From assembly GCA_000320545.1 (NCBI GenBank), contig ADNK01003263.1, positions 1 through 60,000 on the forward strand: a stretch of 60,000 nt of DNA. Direction: 5' to 3'. The position numbers and the translations under genes were made by a program. Origin of the DNA: Bigelowiella natans CCMP2755. Lineage: Eukaryota; Cercozoa; Chlorarachniophyceae. Under the pieces are notes generated by a model. That model was not told the origin of the DNA and did not search any database. It saw only the letters and a program-made list of their open reading frames with translations. Positions 19,918-32,800 of this stretch are shown in pieces. Numbering within the stretch: the first letter of the stretch is position 1; the number at the start of each line of letters is the position of its first letter.

Positions 19918-22309
19918 GGTACGGATGGAGGCCTTGAAGTTGCTCTGCACATGCAAGAAGCTATCCACTCCAATATCCTCATTGGAAGCAATGGCTTTCC
20001 AATATGTATTACCTGTAATAATCAAATCTTCCAACCCATCAGAACGGCACAAGGTGGTGCATTTAATCGTGAGATTCATTCAAAGGATGCTGCTACTCGT
20101 CTCACGTCACCGTGGGATATTATCATCATCATCATCATCACCACCACCACCATCATCATCATCACCACTGCCGTCAGCGGAAAGATCTCGCAAGTTATTG
20201 ATATGGTTGGAGAGCTTTCTCATCGAGAACATGTATCCCGGCGCGCCGATCGAGCGACAAGGCAATTCACTATTTTATCCTGGAATTTAGACCTGAATTA
20301 ATTAAAAATTAAACAGTGATGAAAGTAAAATACTTTCTCTTCCGTTGGTTGTAGATCAACAAAACGGAAGAAGAAAGAAGCTCCCATGATGGCAAAATTT
20401 CTAAACAATTTCTTAGTTTGATTCGTAATGTAATTAGTGCTTGTGAGCCTCAACAAACACCATCGATCCTTCTTCTTCTTCTACTTCTTCTTCTTCTCCT
20501 TCGTGGTCGTTGTCGTCGTGTTGTCTATTATGCGCAATTTCTACCTCCTCCTCCTCATCCTCGTATATTTCTTTTTCGTTGTACTCTCCTCATGTGTAAA
20601 TAGTGCTGTTTTTTCTTCCTTCCAGACGTGGCAGCATTTCTTAAATAAATAAAAAATATAATAGTAGTAATAATAGCAATGAATAAAAGTAGTGTTTTGT
20701 TCTTCCAACGACGATTGGAACATATGAGGAAGAATAAAAAATAGAGTACCTAACTAGTATTAGGGTTGCTGCTCTTATAATTAAGCTGCTGATTTTCACA
20801 ATATACTACTACTTTCGTTATTCATTACAGCACACATACAGAATAATTGAGTGATTGTTGATAAATTAATAAATACTTAATTAAAATTAATGATAGGATG
20901 TGCCATCGAGATCTATGCGGCATATCTGTTTGCTATTTCTGCCTCCTCCTCCTCCTCTTCCTCTCCTGTTTCGAACAAAGCTGCTAAAAATCGTAAGAGG
21001 ACCAAGAAAAAGAACAACAAGAATAAGAATAATAATACTAGCAACAGCAGCAATATGCCCAACAGAGAGGCGGGAGGGAAGAAAGGAGGGCAAGACAAAA
21101 ATGACACTTGTGATCATGGTGGTGAGTACAACAAATCACAACTCTAACTACCATTACTACCACTACTACTACTACTACAACTACTACTACTAAAATGACA
21201 CTTGTGGTGCAAAAAACAACAACAACTACTCTAACTACCATACTACTACTTCTACTACTACTTCAGCATTGCCAGGAGGACAAACAGGAGCATCGTCTCT
21301 TCTTCCTCCGTATGAGCAACAGCGACAACAAACTCATGATCAAGAGCAGCAGCATAATAATAATAAGCGTCGCCGTCTTCTTCGTGGTCTTTTCTCTTGC
21401 CTCGTGTCCAAATGGGAAAAATCTCAGGCAATCGCGTACGTAATCATCATCATCTTCTTCTTCTTCTTCTTTGACAACACAGTATTCTGATAAGTTAGCT
21501 AGTCGTCACTCATGTTTACTTATTACACCACACGATGAAGATGATCATCATTTAAAGGTACAGTGCACTTCTTACCGTCATAGAGGTTTCCGGAGATGGT
21601 ATTTCAAACAACCAAAGTGGTAGTAGTAGTAGTAGTAGTAGTAGTAGTCCACGATTTGCAGTAGCAGCAGCAGCACTGCAGCAGCAACTTCAACAACCGT
21701 TAAAAGGAGATATGCTAATGAAGTGGGGAATGCAGCTATCAGATATGGGACTACGACCTAAGGAGGTAGTAGTAGTAGTAATAGTAGTAGTAGCTATATA
21801 TATATGATGATGATGATGATGATGATCATGATGATAATGCTGTTGAAGGAGGAAAAGAACAAGAAAACAAATATGATGATGAGTCAGGAACATGATAATG
21901 TTAAATAACTATGATTTCGCAAACTACTTACTAGCACTATCTTTGCTGCCTTCTTCTCCTCTTCCTCCTCCTCAAACAAATACTTTCTACTTACTGCTGA
22001 AGGCACATGGATCTTCTTTACTGTTTCGTCTTGTAGCCAATGCCTTTGTGCGGCGCACACCCTTCCCTCTCCTCTCTCTCTATACTTTTCGCTCGGAACT
22101 TAAACAAGAGAGGGACGGCGTGGCAACCAGAACAACAATGAAAGAAAAAGAAGAAGAGAAGGACAAAATACGGTTATTCACAGCGACAATGTACTGGCTC
22201 AACGGTATTGATTATTGATTGATTGGTTGATTGATTGATTGATTGATTGATTGATCGATCGATGCTACTCATTGATTTATTTTGTCGCACTGCAGTGTAG
22301 TCAGCACGC

Positions 22310-22341
<32 letters not shown>

Positions 22342-23736
22342 TCACGTAGTCATCATGATCTCACAGTGCTACAAATACTACTACTACTAGTAGTAGTAGT
22401 AGTAGTCGGCATTTGTCATCTGCTGCTCTAGCTGCTGCTGCTGCTGCTTCTACTACTACTTCTACTACTATTATTCCTTTTACTTTGTTCCCCTTTTCTT
22501 TATGAGATATCACTCATTCTTTTTTTCCCTTACTACAAGGCCTCCTAAAGTCCTTGCATGATAAAGTGAAATTGCTTGAAGAAACACCCTTTTCTATGAG
22601 ATATGTGGGGGGAGAAGGTGTTGTTTTTGTTGTTGTTCTTCTTTTTCCTCTTTTTCCTCTTTTGTGATCTGTATCTATGATGTTGTGTACTACTGCTACT
22701 ACTACTACTTTAGACTGATGATAGGGTAGTAGTAGAAGAATGGACTCAGTAGTTGGTTGTTGTGTAACGTTACTGATTTAATATGATACTATTTATTCAT
22801 TGTGGAGTGTACTACTAGTACTGATTTATCGAAGCGTTCTCTTTAGTGAATCCATCGATCGATCATCTTCTTTGTTTACCTAACTAGTATCACCGTGATG
22901 ATTACTACTTTTATTACTATTAGGAAGAGGTGCGGTAGCATCTGGTGTAACATCGTTACTCCTTACCACTCGTTTCGCTATCAGAGACTTCTTCGGTTTT
23001 CTTCCATCATGGATGCCCGCTGCTGTGCGGAATGGAAAATCTGTTCTTGCAAAATGGGTAGAAAGTATTGTTGAAGTACTTTTGAGATTGGGAAAAACAG
23101 CACTGGCATTACACAAAGCAAAGATTGTGTGTGCAGGAGCCGGTAATAGTAGTAGTAGTCATCCGATAGAAGTAATAATATTATGTTGGTGCAAATTATT
23201 CGTGTACTTTATAAAATGAAGAAGAGAAACATCCTGTTATATAGAAGCACACTAATCTCTCTCTCTCTCTCTCTCTCTCCCCCCCCCCCCTCTCTGCATC
23301 TAAAAATACTAAAGCAACAAAAATAAATACAAATATAGGGAGTGGTGGATTAAGAGATGACAGTGGCCAAAGGAAGGATAGGCATGGTGGCAATGACGAC
23401 AACAACGACGATGATGATGATGATGATGATAATGGATATGCTGTTGATTGCCGTGGACACATCATCATCAAGCGAGGCGGGAGAGGAGAGGACGATGATG
23501 GAAACAACAAAGATAGAATGATGACCAATGATAGCGAAATAGCACAAATGGCGGTTGTTGGAAGTTGGCACTGCTTGAAAGAGGTAGTGGTAGCACTAGT
23601 AGTAGAAGTAGTAGTAATAGTAGTAGAAGTAGTAGGAATAGTAGTAGTAGCAGTAGCAGTAGTAGCAGCAGTTGTAGCAGTTGTAAGTCACTAAATCTAA
23701 ATAATATATATATTTTATCTATATATATATATTTTA

Positions 23737-23776
<40 letters not shown>

Positions 23777-24353
23777 CATTTATATATATTACACTGTATT
23801 GTTATTATTAATTTTATTATTAAGGTCTCCCTCGCTCTTGCTGATCTTGCAGCCCACCTCTCAATTGGTGATGCTGATGCTGATGCTGATGCTGATGCTG
23901 ATGCTGATGCTGATGCTCATCGTAGTAGCAATCAACCCGCATGGCTGTTAAGCGTGAAATCTCTAGAAAAAGCTGGTAACTTCCTAGTTATGGGGCTGGT
24001 TCGCTCCGTGCATAACGGCGCTCTTGAGGCGCTCTCTGCAGGTCTCCAGGGAATCTCCACAGCTCTCCTTCATCCCACCTCACCCCCAAGAGCAAGGGCG
24101 CTACCAGCAAAATGGGTGAAATCGCTCCTCCATCGACTTAGTAGTGGAGGTGTGTAAGTAATATTATAGTAATGAGAATGATAATGATGAGGTGGGAGAA
24201 TCATACTAAAAGTAATGGCAGTAAAACAACTATCTTTACATCTTCTTCGTCTTCTTCTTCTTCTCACAACTTAAGAGCTACTACTATTCCACAGAAGAAG
24301 AAGAAGAAGAAGAAGAAGATGATGATGATGAAGAAGAATATTAAGATGATACA

Positions 24354-24393
<40 letters not shown>

Positions 24394-25189
24394 GCTTTTT
24401 TCCTCTTCGTTTCTCTGATTAATGTTTGGTTTTGGATATTTGTTCTCCAAGGGGATTCTTTACGATGGCTACGTCGTTCAACAGGAGCAGCAGCGTGCAT
24501 TGGTGCTCTGCTAAATGCGGAAGCAATCTCCAAAACCACAGCACCATCATCATCAGCATCATCAGCATCATCGGCAGCAGCAGCAAAGGGCGGTACTGTT
24601 CCTTCCATCATCACTACATCCTCTTCTTCTCCTTCTACCTCCTCCGGTGTACGAGGGGGTGGCATACTGTTGAACTATACGCTAGCTTTATTGCTGAAGC
24701 TCGCTTCTAGGGAGGAGGAGGAGGAGGAGGAGGAGGAGGAGAACCAAAAAGGGAATAGTAGTGTTAGTGTTTGGAAGATGACTGTTGGCTCTCTGAACTT
24801 GCTACGTCCGTTGTTTCGTCAGGTTGTAGTTGCAGTAGTAGTGCTTGTAATACACACTAAAAAGTACAAGTAGTACCGTCGGTTGGTAGGTGGAGAAGGA
24901 GGAGGACCTAGTTAGTTCTTTGTTTCCTTGCCCTCATATTCCTTATCTTTTCTTTCGATCAAGCAGATGATTTCTTTCTTTAATGACGATCTTCTGCTTG
25001 ATCATGTTCATCATCTTTCACGAACTTCCATCATTATCACCTGTCATATATATATATATATATATATATGATGATTCTTGAGTGCCTGATGGGGATATTA
25101 TATGTTGTATTATAAGGCATTACTTGCTGAGGGAACATCGTCGCATGTTCAGGCAGCGTTGAAGGTGGGTTCTGATCCAAATAAGATGA

Positions 25190-25220
<31 letters not shown>

Positions 25221-25236
25221 GTGGCAAGAAGTTGAA

Positions 25237-25270
<34 letters not shown>

Positions 25271-25429
25271 TGGCGCTAATCCATTAGCACTATTAGCAAG
25301 GATGACGATGTTATCATCAACAGGTTGTCTTGCAGCATTTCAGCCATGGTGTTTGGGCCGTAAGGAACTCTGCTCTCGTTGCATTTGCTGCAATCGCACC
25401 ACGCGCAGTGAGGCAGGTATAGTACTGGA

Positions 25430-25463
<34 letters not shown>

Positions 25464-25522
25464 TGTTGCTGCGTTGTTTAATTACTTTGCTTATCTATTA
25501 TTATTATTATTTGAACAATCCT

Positions 25523-25554
<32 letters not shown>

Positions 25555-28500
25555 TTCCTACTCACCAAGCCACTTCTTCGATGTCTCCTTATCCTTTTCC
25601 TCCTCCTTCTTCTTCTCCTCTTTTGACACTATCTTTCTATCTAAATCATCTTCTGTGTGTGCTTCCTTCCTAATAGGTTGCGGGGGGACGTGGAGGAGGC
25701 ACAGCAGAAAAGAAAAAGGGAGGATCAGACAATGTCAAACTACTGCTGGATACAGCTGGGGCGTTTTTCCGGAGATTTCCGGAGACTCGATCATTAATGT
25801 TTCAGTACCTGTTTGAAGCAACAAAGGGAGTAGCATTGATGTTTTATCGTCGTCGTAGCAGCAGCAGCAGCATCATGATTCGTGTAGATGATAATACTGC
25901 TACTACAAGAAGATGTTCTTCCTCCTTCTCAGATGCATTCGCAAACTACAGCGCCGTTCCCCACATCGATATCATTAAACAGCAGCAACAGCATCATTCC
26001 CAATTAAAAGAGGAGAAGAAAAAGGAGGAGGGGGAGGATGATGATGATGATGAGGGGGAGGGAGACCTGCATCCTCAACTGTTTCCGGTAGAATAACAAC
26101 CACTACTCGATATTGTAATCGTGATAACTTTCAACAACAACAACAACAACAACAACAACAGTAGCAGCAGCAACGACGACAACAATGACGACAACCCACT
26201 CTCTCATCATCTATCTTATTATATCGGAATATCAATTGAAAAAGAAGAAGAAGAAGAAAAGTATTTTTTGAATCATATTTAAATTCCATCATATGTGACT
26301 CCTCCTCTTCCTCCTTCTCCCTCCTCCCCTCCTCCTCTTCCTTACTCTCATACTACTACTACTACTACTACTACAACAACAACAACAAAGGTGCTTGTTC
26401 TCTTGTCAAGGCTCAATGGAGAGTCCCTCGAGAGTCTTCGATCAGTGGCAGATTTCCTTCCCTTGCTGAGGTTATGTGCTGGGTTGCGTTTCCACATGAT
26501 GCGGTTCATGGCTGCGAAGGCACTCGCTCATCTTCTACCGATTTCTTCACTCAATGATTTCCTTCCAAAGCTCGTTGAAGAGTTGTTGCCCCTGCCACCT
26601 GCTGTTGCTGCTGCTGCTGCTGGAAAAACAACGATGACGTCCTCTTCTTCTTCCTCTTCCTCGTTGTCATTCACACACAACTATGTGCACGGGGTGCTGC
26701 TTCAGCTTCAGGCAATTGGACTACTGTTGTTGAAGAAGAGAGGGGCGAGGAGAGCAGCTGACGACGACAATTGTAATATATTCTAGGAAGAAGAAGAAGA
26801 AGAAGAAGAGAGAATCGAAAGAATGAGAAGAATTCAATCGACGGTATTTCCTCTATGATACTCAATCTTATTTGCATGTTGCTGCAGTATAATTATTATT
26901 ATTTGTTTCTCAAAGCATTATCATTGATGTAATATACGATTCATCTTCATTTCTCATCATAAGTTTTGTTCCCCCCCTTCTGTTCCTTTTCTCTCTTATT
27001 ATTTTTCACCCCAACCACCACCATTTTGTTATTCCATTAGTACATGCAGTAGTCTTAGCCAAACTTCAACCCCGAGCAGTTTGGTTGTGTGACAAGGCTG
27101 TTATGACTTGCGCAAGTATCCGAGAGCTCACATTTAAAGTCATTCAAATATTCCTAGAGGGTGCAGCACGAAGCCAAATCGCCACAGGATTTTATGGTGG
27201 TGGTTATGACGACGATAATCAACCTAAAGATGCTAATCATGGAGCAGCCGAGAAAAGACAACGACAACAACTACTGCAACACAAAAAGAGGAAACAAATG
27301 TTTCGATGGATTTTACAATGCGCCGTTATGGCGTTAGATTGTGATGATCATTGTGATTATCTTCCGGGCTATGGCTATGATCGTCCAGCTGCAGCAAGCC
27401 TTGCAATCGATGCTGCCGTTTGCATAAAGTCTCGCAATGTCATTGAGCTTATTAAGATGTTATTCCGAGATAAGATGAAGGCCGTTAGAATCGCCGCACT
27501 CAAGAAGACACGGGCTCTGATAAAAGGAGGAGGAGGAGGAGGGGTTGGGTGGGCGAGAAAGAATAACAAGCACCACAATATAATGCTATCGATAGATGAT
27601 AATGAAGAAAACTGCGAAGAAGAAGGATATTCAAGGGAAGGGATCATTTCTAATTGCACTCTGTTTGCCCCCGACAGTGAGCAAGAAAAGAATGGTAATT
27701 GTAGTGATAGCAGCCTTAGCAATACTGGTGGTAATCCTGATCGAGAGAACATTCATACAGGACTAATAAGGGAGTCCTTCCAGCTGCTAAAGCGGTGTAG
27801 CACCAGTAAAGGTTTATTCATAATGATTGCAGAAATATATAAAGTGAGAACAAGTGAGAAGGGGAGACACACTACTAGCATCGTTTATCTTTTTATCTTG
27901 TTGCGAAGAAGAAGATGATGATAATAAGGCTCGTGTCATACTTCGTAAAACAAAATCCTTTGTGCATGGAATATGATTCCTTTGAGTTGTAGAAGTAGTA
28001 CCAGAAGAAGTAAAATAGGAGGAAGAAGAAGAACTAAATCTATATAGTTAAGGGAATATCAGAATCGTCTCATTCTTTTAAAAAGATTATATCTGAACAA
28101 CGGGTAGTCACCAGCAGCAACAGCAACAGTAGGCGATTTTGCAATCAGAAATTGTTGTGCTGGTCCCTTTCTTTCTTCCTTTCTTCCTTGATTCTTTGCT
28201 ACTTCTTACTCTATGGTTTCTTCTTCTTCTTCTTCTTCCAACAGATTGTTACTCTGAAAAGAGCACTACTGCTCCAGAGGAGGAGGAGACGGCTTGCTTA
28301 CAGCTACTGAATACTCTTTTAGAATCACAACAGCGCCAACACATAGTAAAAAGAGAAAGAGGAGGACAAGGAGAAGGAATAGGAGGGGGAGCACAACGAA
28401 AAGAACAAAGAAGAAAACGAGAAATGAAGAAGAGGGCTTCAACTCTATGCCACAAGACACAACTTCATGGAGAAAAAAGACGCTATCAACGAGATGTTAA

Positions 28501-28710
28501 AAATGGTGTTGGTGATAGTGATGACGTCAATGATGAAGATGATGATGGCAAGGTTGGAAAATGTGCGAGTAGCTACAGCAATTATGATCTTCTTGCCCCT
28601 TTTCTTCCACTTGTTGTTTGCCTATTGAAGAGAATCTCACTCGTTCCAGATGCTAATCCAAAGGCAACATACTCTACCATTACCCTCTCAGCGCGCATCC
28701 TCACATCCTT

Positions 28711-28741
<31 letters not shown>

Positions 28742-30460
28742 GTAGCAGCAGCAGCAGCAGCAGCAGCAGCTGTATGGGAAGAGATGATTCAAACTGTTGC
28801 AATATGCGGTGCCCCAGCTCATCCAGACCTTACGAGGCGGGCTGCTGCTGTAGCCTCCTTGCTAGTTGTGATGGATTTCCTTGGAACTACTGCGTCTACT
28901 CAACGTAAGTTTCGCTTCGGAAGAAGCGGAGGAGAACAAGAAGAGAAGACCGAAGAAAGGACTGATTTGCTGCTGCTGAAACTATGGAAATCATTGATTC
29001 CTTTGCTGCAGGACGAAGATCCTGATACACGAATTATTGCAGCCAAAGCAGCGAGTGTAGCAATGAGGATGATGAGGAAAAAGAAGAAGAAATATGATCA
29101 GTATATGATGGAGTACAACGACAAGGGAGATGATGATGATGATAATGATGACGATGCTGAGATAAATCAAAATGATAAAAGCAGTCGTAGCAATAACGAT
29201 TTTGACTATGAGAGAGATAAAGCCGATGCCGTTGACTTTATGGAGGAGGAGGAGGAGGAGGAGAAAGAAGAAAGGGACAGCAGCGACATCAATGAATACA
29301 CGGATCAAAAGTACCACCATGATCATTACCATCACCCTTCACTGATACTGAAGATGGCGTTTTCGTATCTTGCAACATGGTACGATGGAGATCCAGACTT
29401 CGCTCTGTGGTTAGCGGAGAAAGTATTGGCTAAGAAACTCTCAAAGACTACTCTCGATCACCTTGATAAGCAACGTGAAAGACTCTTTCCAGAGGAACGA
29501 CCAAATATGTAATAATAGCGCCAATACTATCCCAATTAAACAATCGAGGAGAAGAAATGGGCAGAAGATGATGATAATGATGATGTTGATGATATCTTTG
29601 CCGATCCACGTCATTGCTTATGCACACAGAAAACACCGTATCATGCACCTACAATTTGTGTGGAGAAGTTATTTGTGGAAACGAAATAAGCGTTCTTTAC
29701 GAAATTCGTATCATTTAAGGATTTATCTAGGATCTTTCAATTTCAATAATAGGTACCAAGAGAACGTGCTTGAAGTATCTTTGGCCTCTCAATGTCTTGC
29801 CCGAGTTGCTATGAATATGAGTGCTGCAGAAACTGACGTAAAGCAGCATCAGCAGCATTCCCGTCAATATCTTCTGGACATCCTCACAGCTGCAAGAGAT
29901 AGAGGCCGGGCTTGGCTAAGTATAAATGACTCCAATGAACTGATGCCTATTGTTATTATTTTTCATAGTAACATTATTAGTAACGCTAGTAATCGTAGCG
30001 GCTGTGCTGGTAACTATGCCAATAGCATTCATAATGGTGATTCGAATGACGATTAAAAACTACTTCCTCACCACCCATGCCATCACTTCACTTTTTATGC
30101 ATTCTCAAAGTATTCTTTTGATCTAAATACCCAGGAAAAAACGAAGCTGCTGCAAGAAGTTTCGGCAAAGAAAAAATAGAGAAATGCCACCCTACTGGCG
30201 ACGTACTCTATCATGCAGATTTCTACGAGATCGCACATATCACCCTACATGTTGCTGTGGTTTGCGAAGCGATTGAGAAGCGCACGAGTTTATTCAGAAC
30301 CCCAACAGGTACTAAAATTATAGCAGCTATAGCACCTGAACAGAAAACGAATAAGATAGAGGAAATTCGGGTAAGAGGGAATGCAGCAAAGGAATCTGCC
30401 CAAGTGCTGATACCAGTGCTCACGCTTGACTTCGACCTTCTGCGTGAAGGGTACTGCTGA
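12834..30460 (+). CDS. THADA: THADA / Trm732-like tRNA-methylation cofactor, giant multi-exon gene
   Basis: Armadillo/HEAT-type scaffold (DUF2428 family). The yeast homologue Trm732 partners the Trm7/FTSJ1 methyltransferase for 2'-O-methylation of tRNA position 32. The start at 12834 gives M-G then RKKAQRKGTSCFDALT. Exons: 12834-12839, 12959-13024, 13227-13331, 13408-13551, 13814-14007, 14391-~14790, ~14940-15467, 15691-16223, 16536-~16780, 17046-~17365, 17690-17788, 18106-18679, 19297-19639, 19919-20261, 20897-~21119, 21266-21435, 21559-21765, ~21910-22205, ~22930-23140, ~23345-23583, 23825-24149, 24452-24822, 25117-25164, 25324-25416, 25677-26087, 26391-26772, 27041-27811, 28245-29508, 29753-~29960, 30135-30460. 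Family signatures: FLIENMYPGAPIERQ, VGSWHCLKEVSLALADLA, VRSVHNGALEALSAGLQG, LRWLRRSTGAAACIGALL, HGVWAVRNSALVAFAAI, FPVLVLLSRLNGESLES, NYVHGVLLQLQAIGLLLL. The product would be roughly 3,000 residues, longer than the ~1,950 of the human protein, mostly through Asp, Ser, His, Gly and Lys runs. Confidence 0.9.
13088..13186. repeat. 51-bp tandem duplication in THADA intron 2
   Basis: Two near-identical copies beginning GTTGTATAACTCGATTTTC at 13088 and 13139, differing by ACTGCG versus ACCGCG. They lie in the intron between the exons ending at 13024 and starting at 13227. The unit is not a microsatellite. Confidence 0.9.
16913..16998. repeat. 43-bp perfect tandem duplication in a THADA intron
   Basis: A unit starting AATAGTGAGTGAAAGAAAG at 16913 is repeated at 16956 with no visible mismatch. 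It sits in the intron upstream of the exon starting at 17046, just after a (CT)n tract at about 16846-16878. Confidence 0.9.
19390..19461 (+). repeat. In-frame GAT and CAT repeats coding Asp and His runs in THADA
   Basis: Within the exon 19297-19639 the sequence passes from GAT-type codons (an Asp run) to eleven CAT/CAC codons (a His run) without breaking the frame. The flanks DILLRELTKMEKDEREHM and FFVINERMYLSALSSLD are family-like, so the repeat is a coding insertion and not a missed intron. Confidence 0.8.
20262..20896 (+). other. Probable GC-AG intron in the THADA gene
   Basis: After the family motif NMYPGAPIERQ there is no GT donor in a usable position, and the frame reaches a stop about 25 bases later. 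A GC donor (CAAG|GCAATT at 20262) joined to the AG at 20895-20896 gives IERQ-G-CAIEIYAAYLFAISA, which keeps frame and matches family spacing. This is the only clear non-GT donor I needed in the window. Confidence 0.6.
23870..23917 (+). repeat. (GATGCT)8 hexanucleotide repeat coding Asp-Ala dipeptides
   Basis: Eight perfect GATGCT units inside the THADA exon 23825-24149 encode an (Asp-Ala)8 stretch between VSLALADLAAHLSIG and HRSSNQPAWLLSVKSLE. Both flanks belong to the THADA core, so this is a coding expansion in a surface loop. Confidence 0.9.
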
Positions 30461-30649
30461 TGAAGCGCATCGCGAGGCTCACTCTTCAAACAAATCTAGA
30501 AATAGCAGCAAATGTAGAAATGGCCTCGATGTTGTCAGCTTTGCTCGTTGCAAATGTCATTTTGCTCAAGCATTTCCCAGTGTTGATGATCAACATGCTA
30601 GCATGAGAATCATGAGTTCTGGTCTGTTGCTGTTGCACAAATTCTAGAA

Positions 30650-32130
30650 TTCTTGCCAGTGACGACAAAAAACAGGGTGGAGGTGTAGTGGTCCGCACGG
30701 GTCTAGAGGTGTAGCTGCACTTGCGTGCGCAGGCTAGCAGGGCTACGTGTACGCATGCGTGGCAACCTAGCAACGGTGACCAGATTGAGTTGCGGGGGCA
30801 CGCTGCTAGCAAAGTCTGTGTTGCTTGTCGGCTTGCAAATTGTGAGCATTGCAGCAATGCATTTCGATCAACATCAAGACATTCCGGCGAGAGCTGAAAT
30901 TTTGGACTTGTGGACACATTGATGACCTGCTAGCCTAGACGACACGCAGCTAGCTAGCTAGAGCTAGAGAGTTTGCATGTTGATCAGCTACTGAACCATG
31001 CTAGCATGCGGATCGAATGGGTCAGGTCTCGACAAGCAAAAGTGCACACGTGCATGTCCAGCTAGACATGTGCAATTGCAATGATTATGCATGCAATGCA
31101 ATGTGCCGTTGTTGTTGCTGAGTTATCACGTGTCTCACGCACCGCTAGACCGCTAGACCGGTGCTAGCGGTGTGCTGAGCTAGCCATTGCTAGCTAGCTA
31201 GCCAGCTAGCTGTCAGTGAGATGCACCCACGTGTTGCTTGCATGCGTGCATCACTCATAAATTGGGCGTGAACGCTCCAAGCTAGCAAGCTAGCAAGGTG
31301 TCAAGCGAGACCGCTGTCACACCGCTTCAGAATGACTTCCACAGCTAGACAGCATGGCTAGATGGCTAGATGGGCATCGCAGACGTGGACACACCTGATG
31401 ATCTCGCCTTGTGATCGATCAAAAGCCCTAGCCATAAGTGCGCGTCTGGACATGCCAGCATGCGTGTGCTCGATGTTTTCACGAAACCAAGCACAGGCAC
31501 AGCTAGACAGCTGGACAGGCACGCACGAGTCAAGCGGAAATTTTGCTAGGTTGGTCATGCACCTTGTGAGACAATGACAATGACAACGACAATTGCAATG
31601 ACAATGACTGGATGATGACAAACTGCACTTGTGAGACAATGACAATGATGACAAACTGCACTGCCAAAGTGTTGCAAGCTAGCAAGACACTTGGCAGTCC
31701 AGCAGTGCACGAAACGCTGTTCAGCTGTGCCTCGAACTAGCCAGCTAGCTCTGCCAGTCTGGTGAGGACTGACTGGTGAAGACCAGCAGGATTTTGAAAT
31801 TGGCACACTGGCCATTGTGGAGCAGTGTGACTAGCAGCAATGTGGTGGCGACGCAAAGCATCCACTCTGAGTGGGAACTTCCGAACAATGAGAACAATGA
31901 TGAAAAACCACACTTCCAAAGTGTGACAAGACACTTGCAATGTGCGAAATGCAGTGCCTCGAACTGGCTTCAGTGAGGACTGACTGGCAAACTAGCGGGG
32001 TTCGTGCAAATTGGCACGAACTGAACATTGAATGCATCACAACTAGAGCTAGCAGCCAAATGACGACGACGCAAAGCATCCATCCTGAGCAGGAATCTGT
32101 CGCGGGTGGCCCACGACGACAACGGAAAAT
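30650..32130. repeat. CTAG-rich intergenic island (2) with an internal diverged duplication
   Basis: This lies between the THADA stop and YKT6. GCTAGC, AGCTAGCTAGC, TGCATGC and CATGCTAGCATG recur (30930-31250). From 31650 a unit of roughly 230-260 bases occurs twice, at about 31651-31880 and 31907-32095. The copies share the ordered blocks CCAAAGTGT, GACAAGACACTTG/GCAAGACACTTG, GTGCCTCGAACT, GTGAGGACTGACTGG and GACGCAAAGCATCCA. Open frames here are short and unrecognised. Confidence 0.65.
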
Positions 32131-32800
32131 GAGCTGTTCGTGGTTTGGGTCCTGTTTTTATTGTCGCAATCACAAAAAAGTCTACAATTCATGCTTCTTG
32201 CTACATTCTAGTATTCTTTCGTTCAAGACCATTTCACGAGTTTTCAGGTCTGCGCTTCAATCAGTTGCATTCTTCTGTCACTTTCGTCCAAGTGTAAATA
32301 AGTGTCATTTTATACGTGTGACAAAGCAAAAAAGTAAAATTCATTAAATATCCTATAGTGTTTTCTAAAATATGTGAAGCATTTTAGATCTGACAAGAGC
32401 TGGCGGACGACGGTGACGAAGCAGGTGAAAGAAGAGGGCTCTTTCTTTGCTCATATTTCTATGCATCATGCAACCCCTTCAGCTTTATCGTAGAAAACCC
32501 CCGGACATGTTTATTGTGCTGCACCTTTCTGAATATTCACCAAGATGAGTTTTTTTGTGTTGAGTTGGTTGACATTGAAAACGAAAAAATGAGGTCCTTA
32601 CGATCTGCAACGATAGTCGTTTACTGAGTGTAAATCGTCCAGTTATCGGGTGATTCTTTTCAAACGAAAAGCCAAAAGATTAGGAAGGTTAAAATGACAC
32701 TGCAATTATGATTTGGTATCTTTTCTCTCTTTCCTCTCTTGTCTTTTCGTAGGGATAATTACGTCAAGCACAGCATCTCCAAAACTCACATTGCTGAAAC
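32131..32800. other. Upstream region of YKT6
   Basis: Ordinary AT-rich sequence between the end of island 2 and the YKT6 start. It has no microsatellite longer than a few units and no supported exon. A pyrimidine-rich stretch at about 32713-32745 precedes the start region and could be an acceptor for a 5' UTR intron. Confidence 0.4.

Noticed and set aside
30486-30917. 143-codon minus-strand frame just after the THADA stop
   Set aside because: It begins in ordinary 3' flank and crosses into CTAG-rich island sequence, with no recognisable protein pattern.
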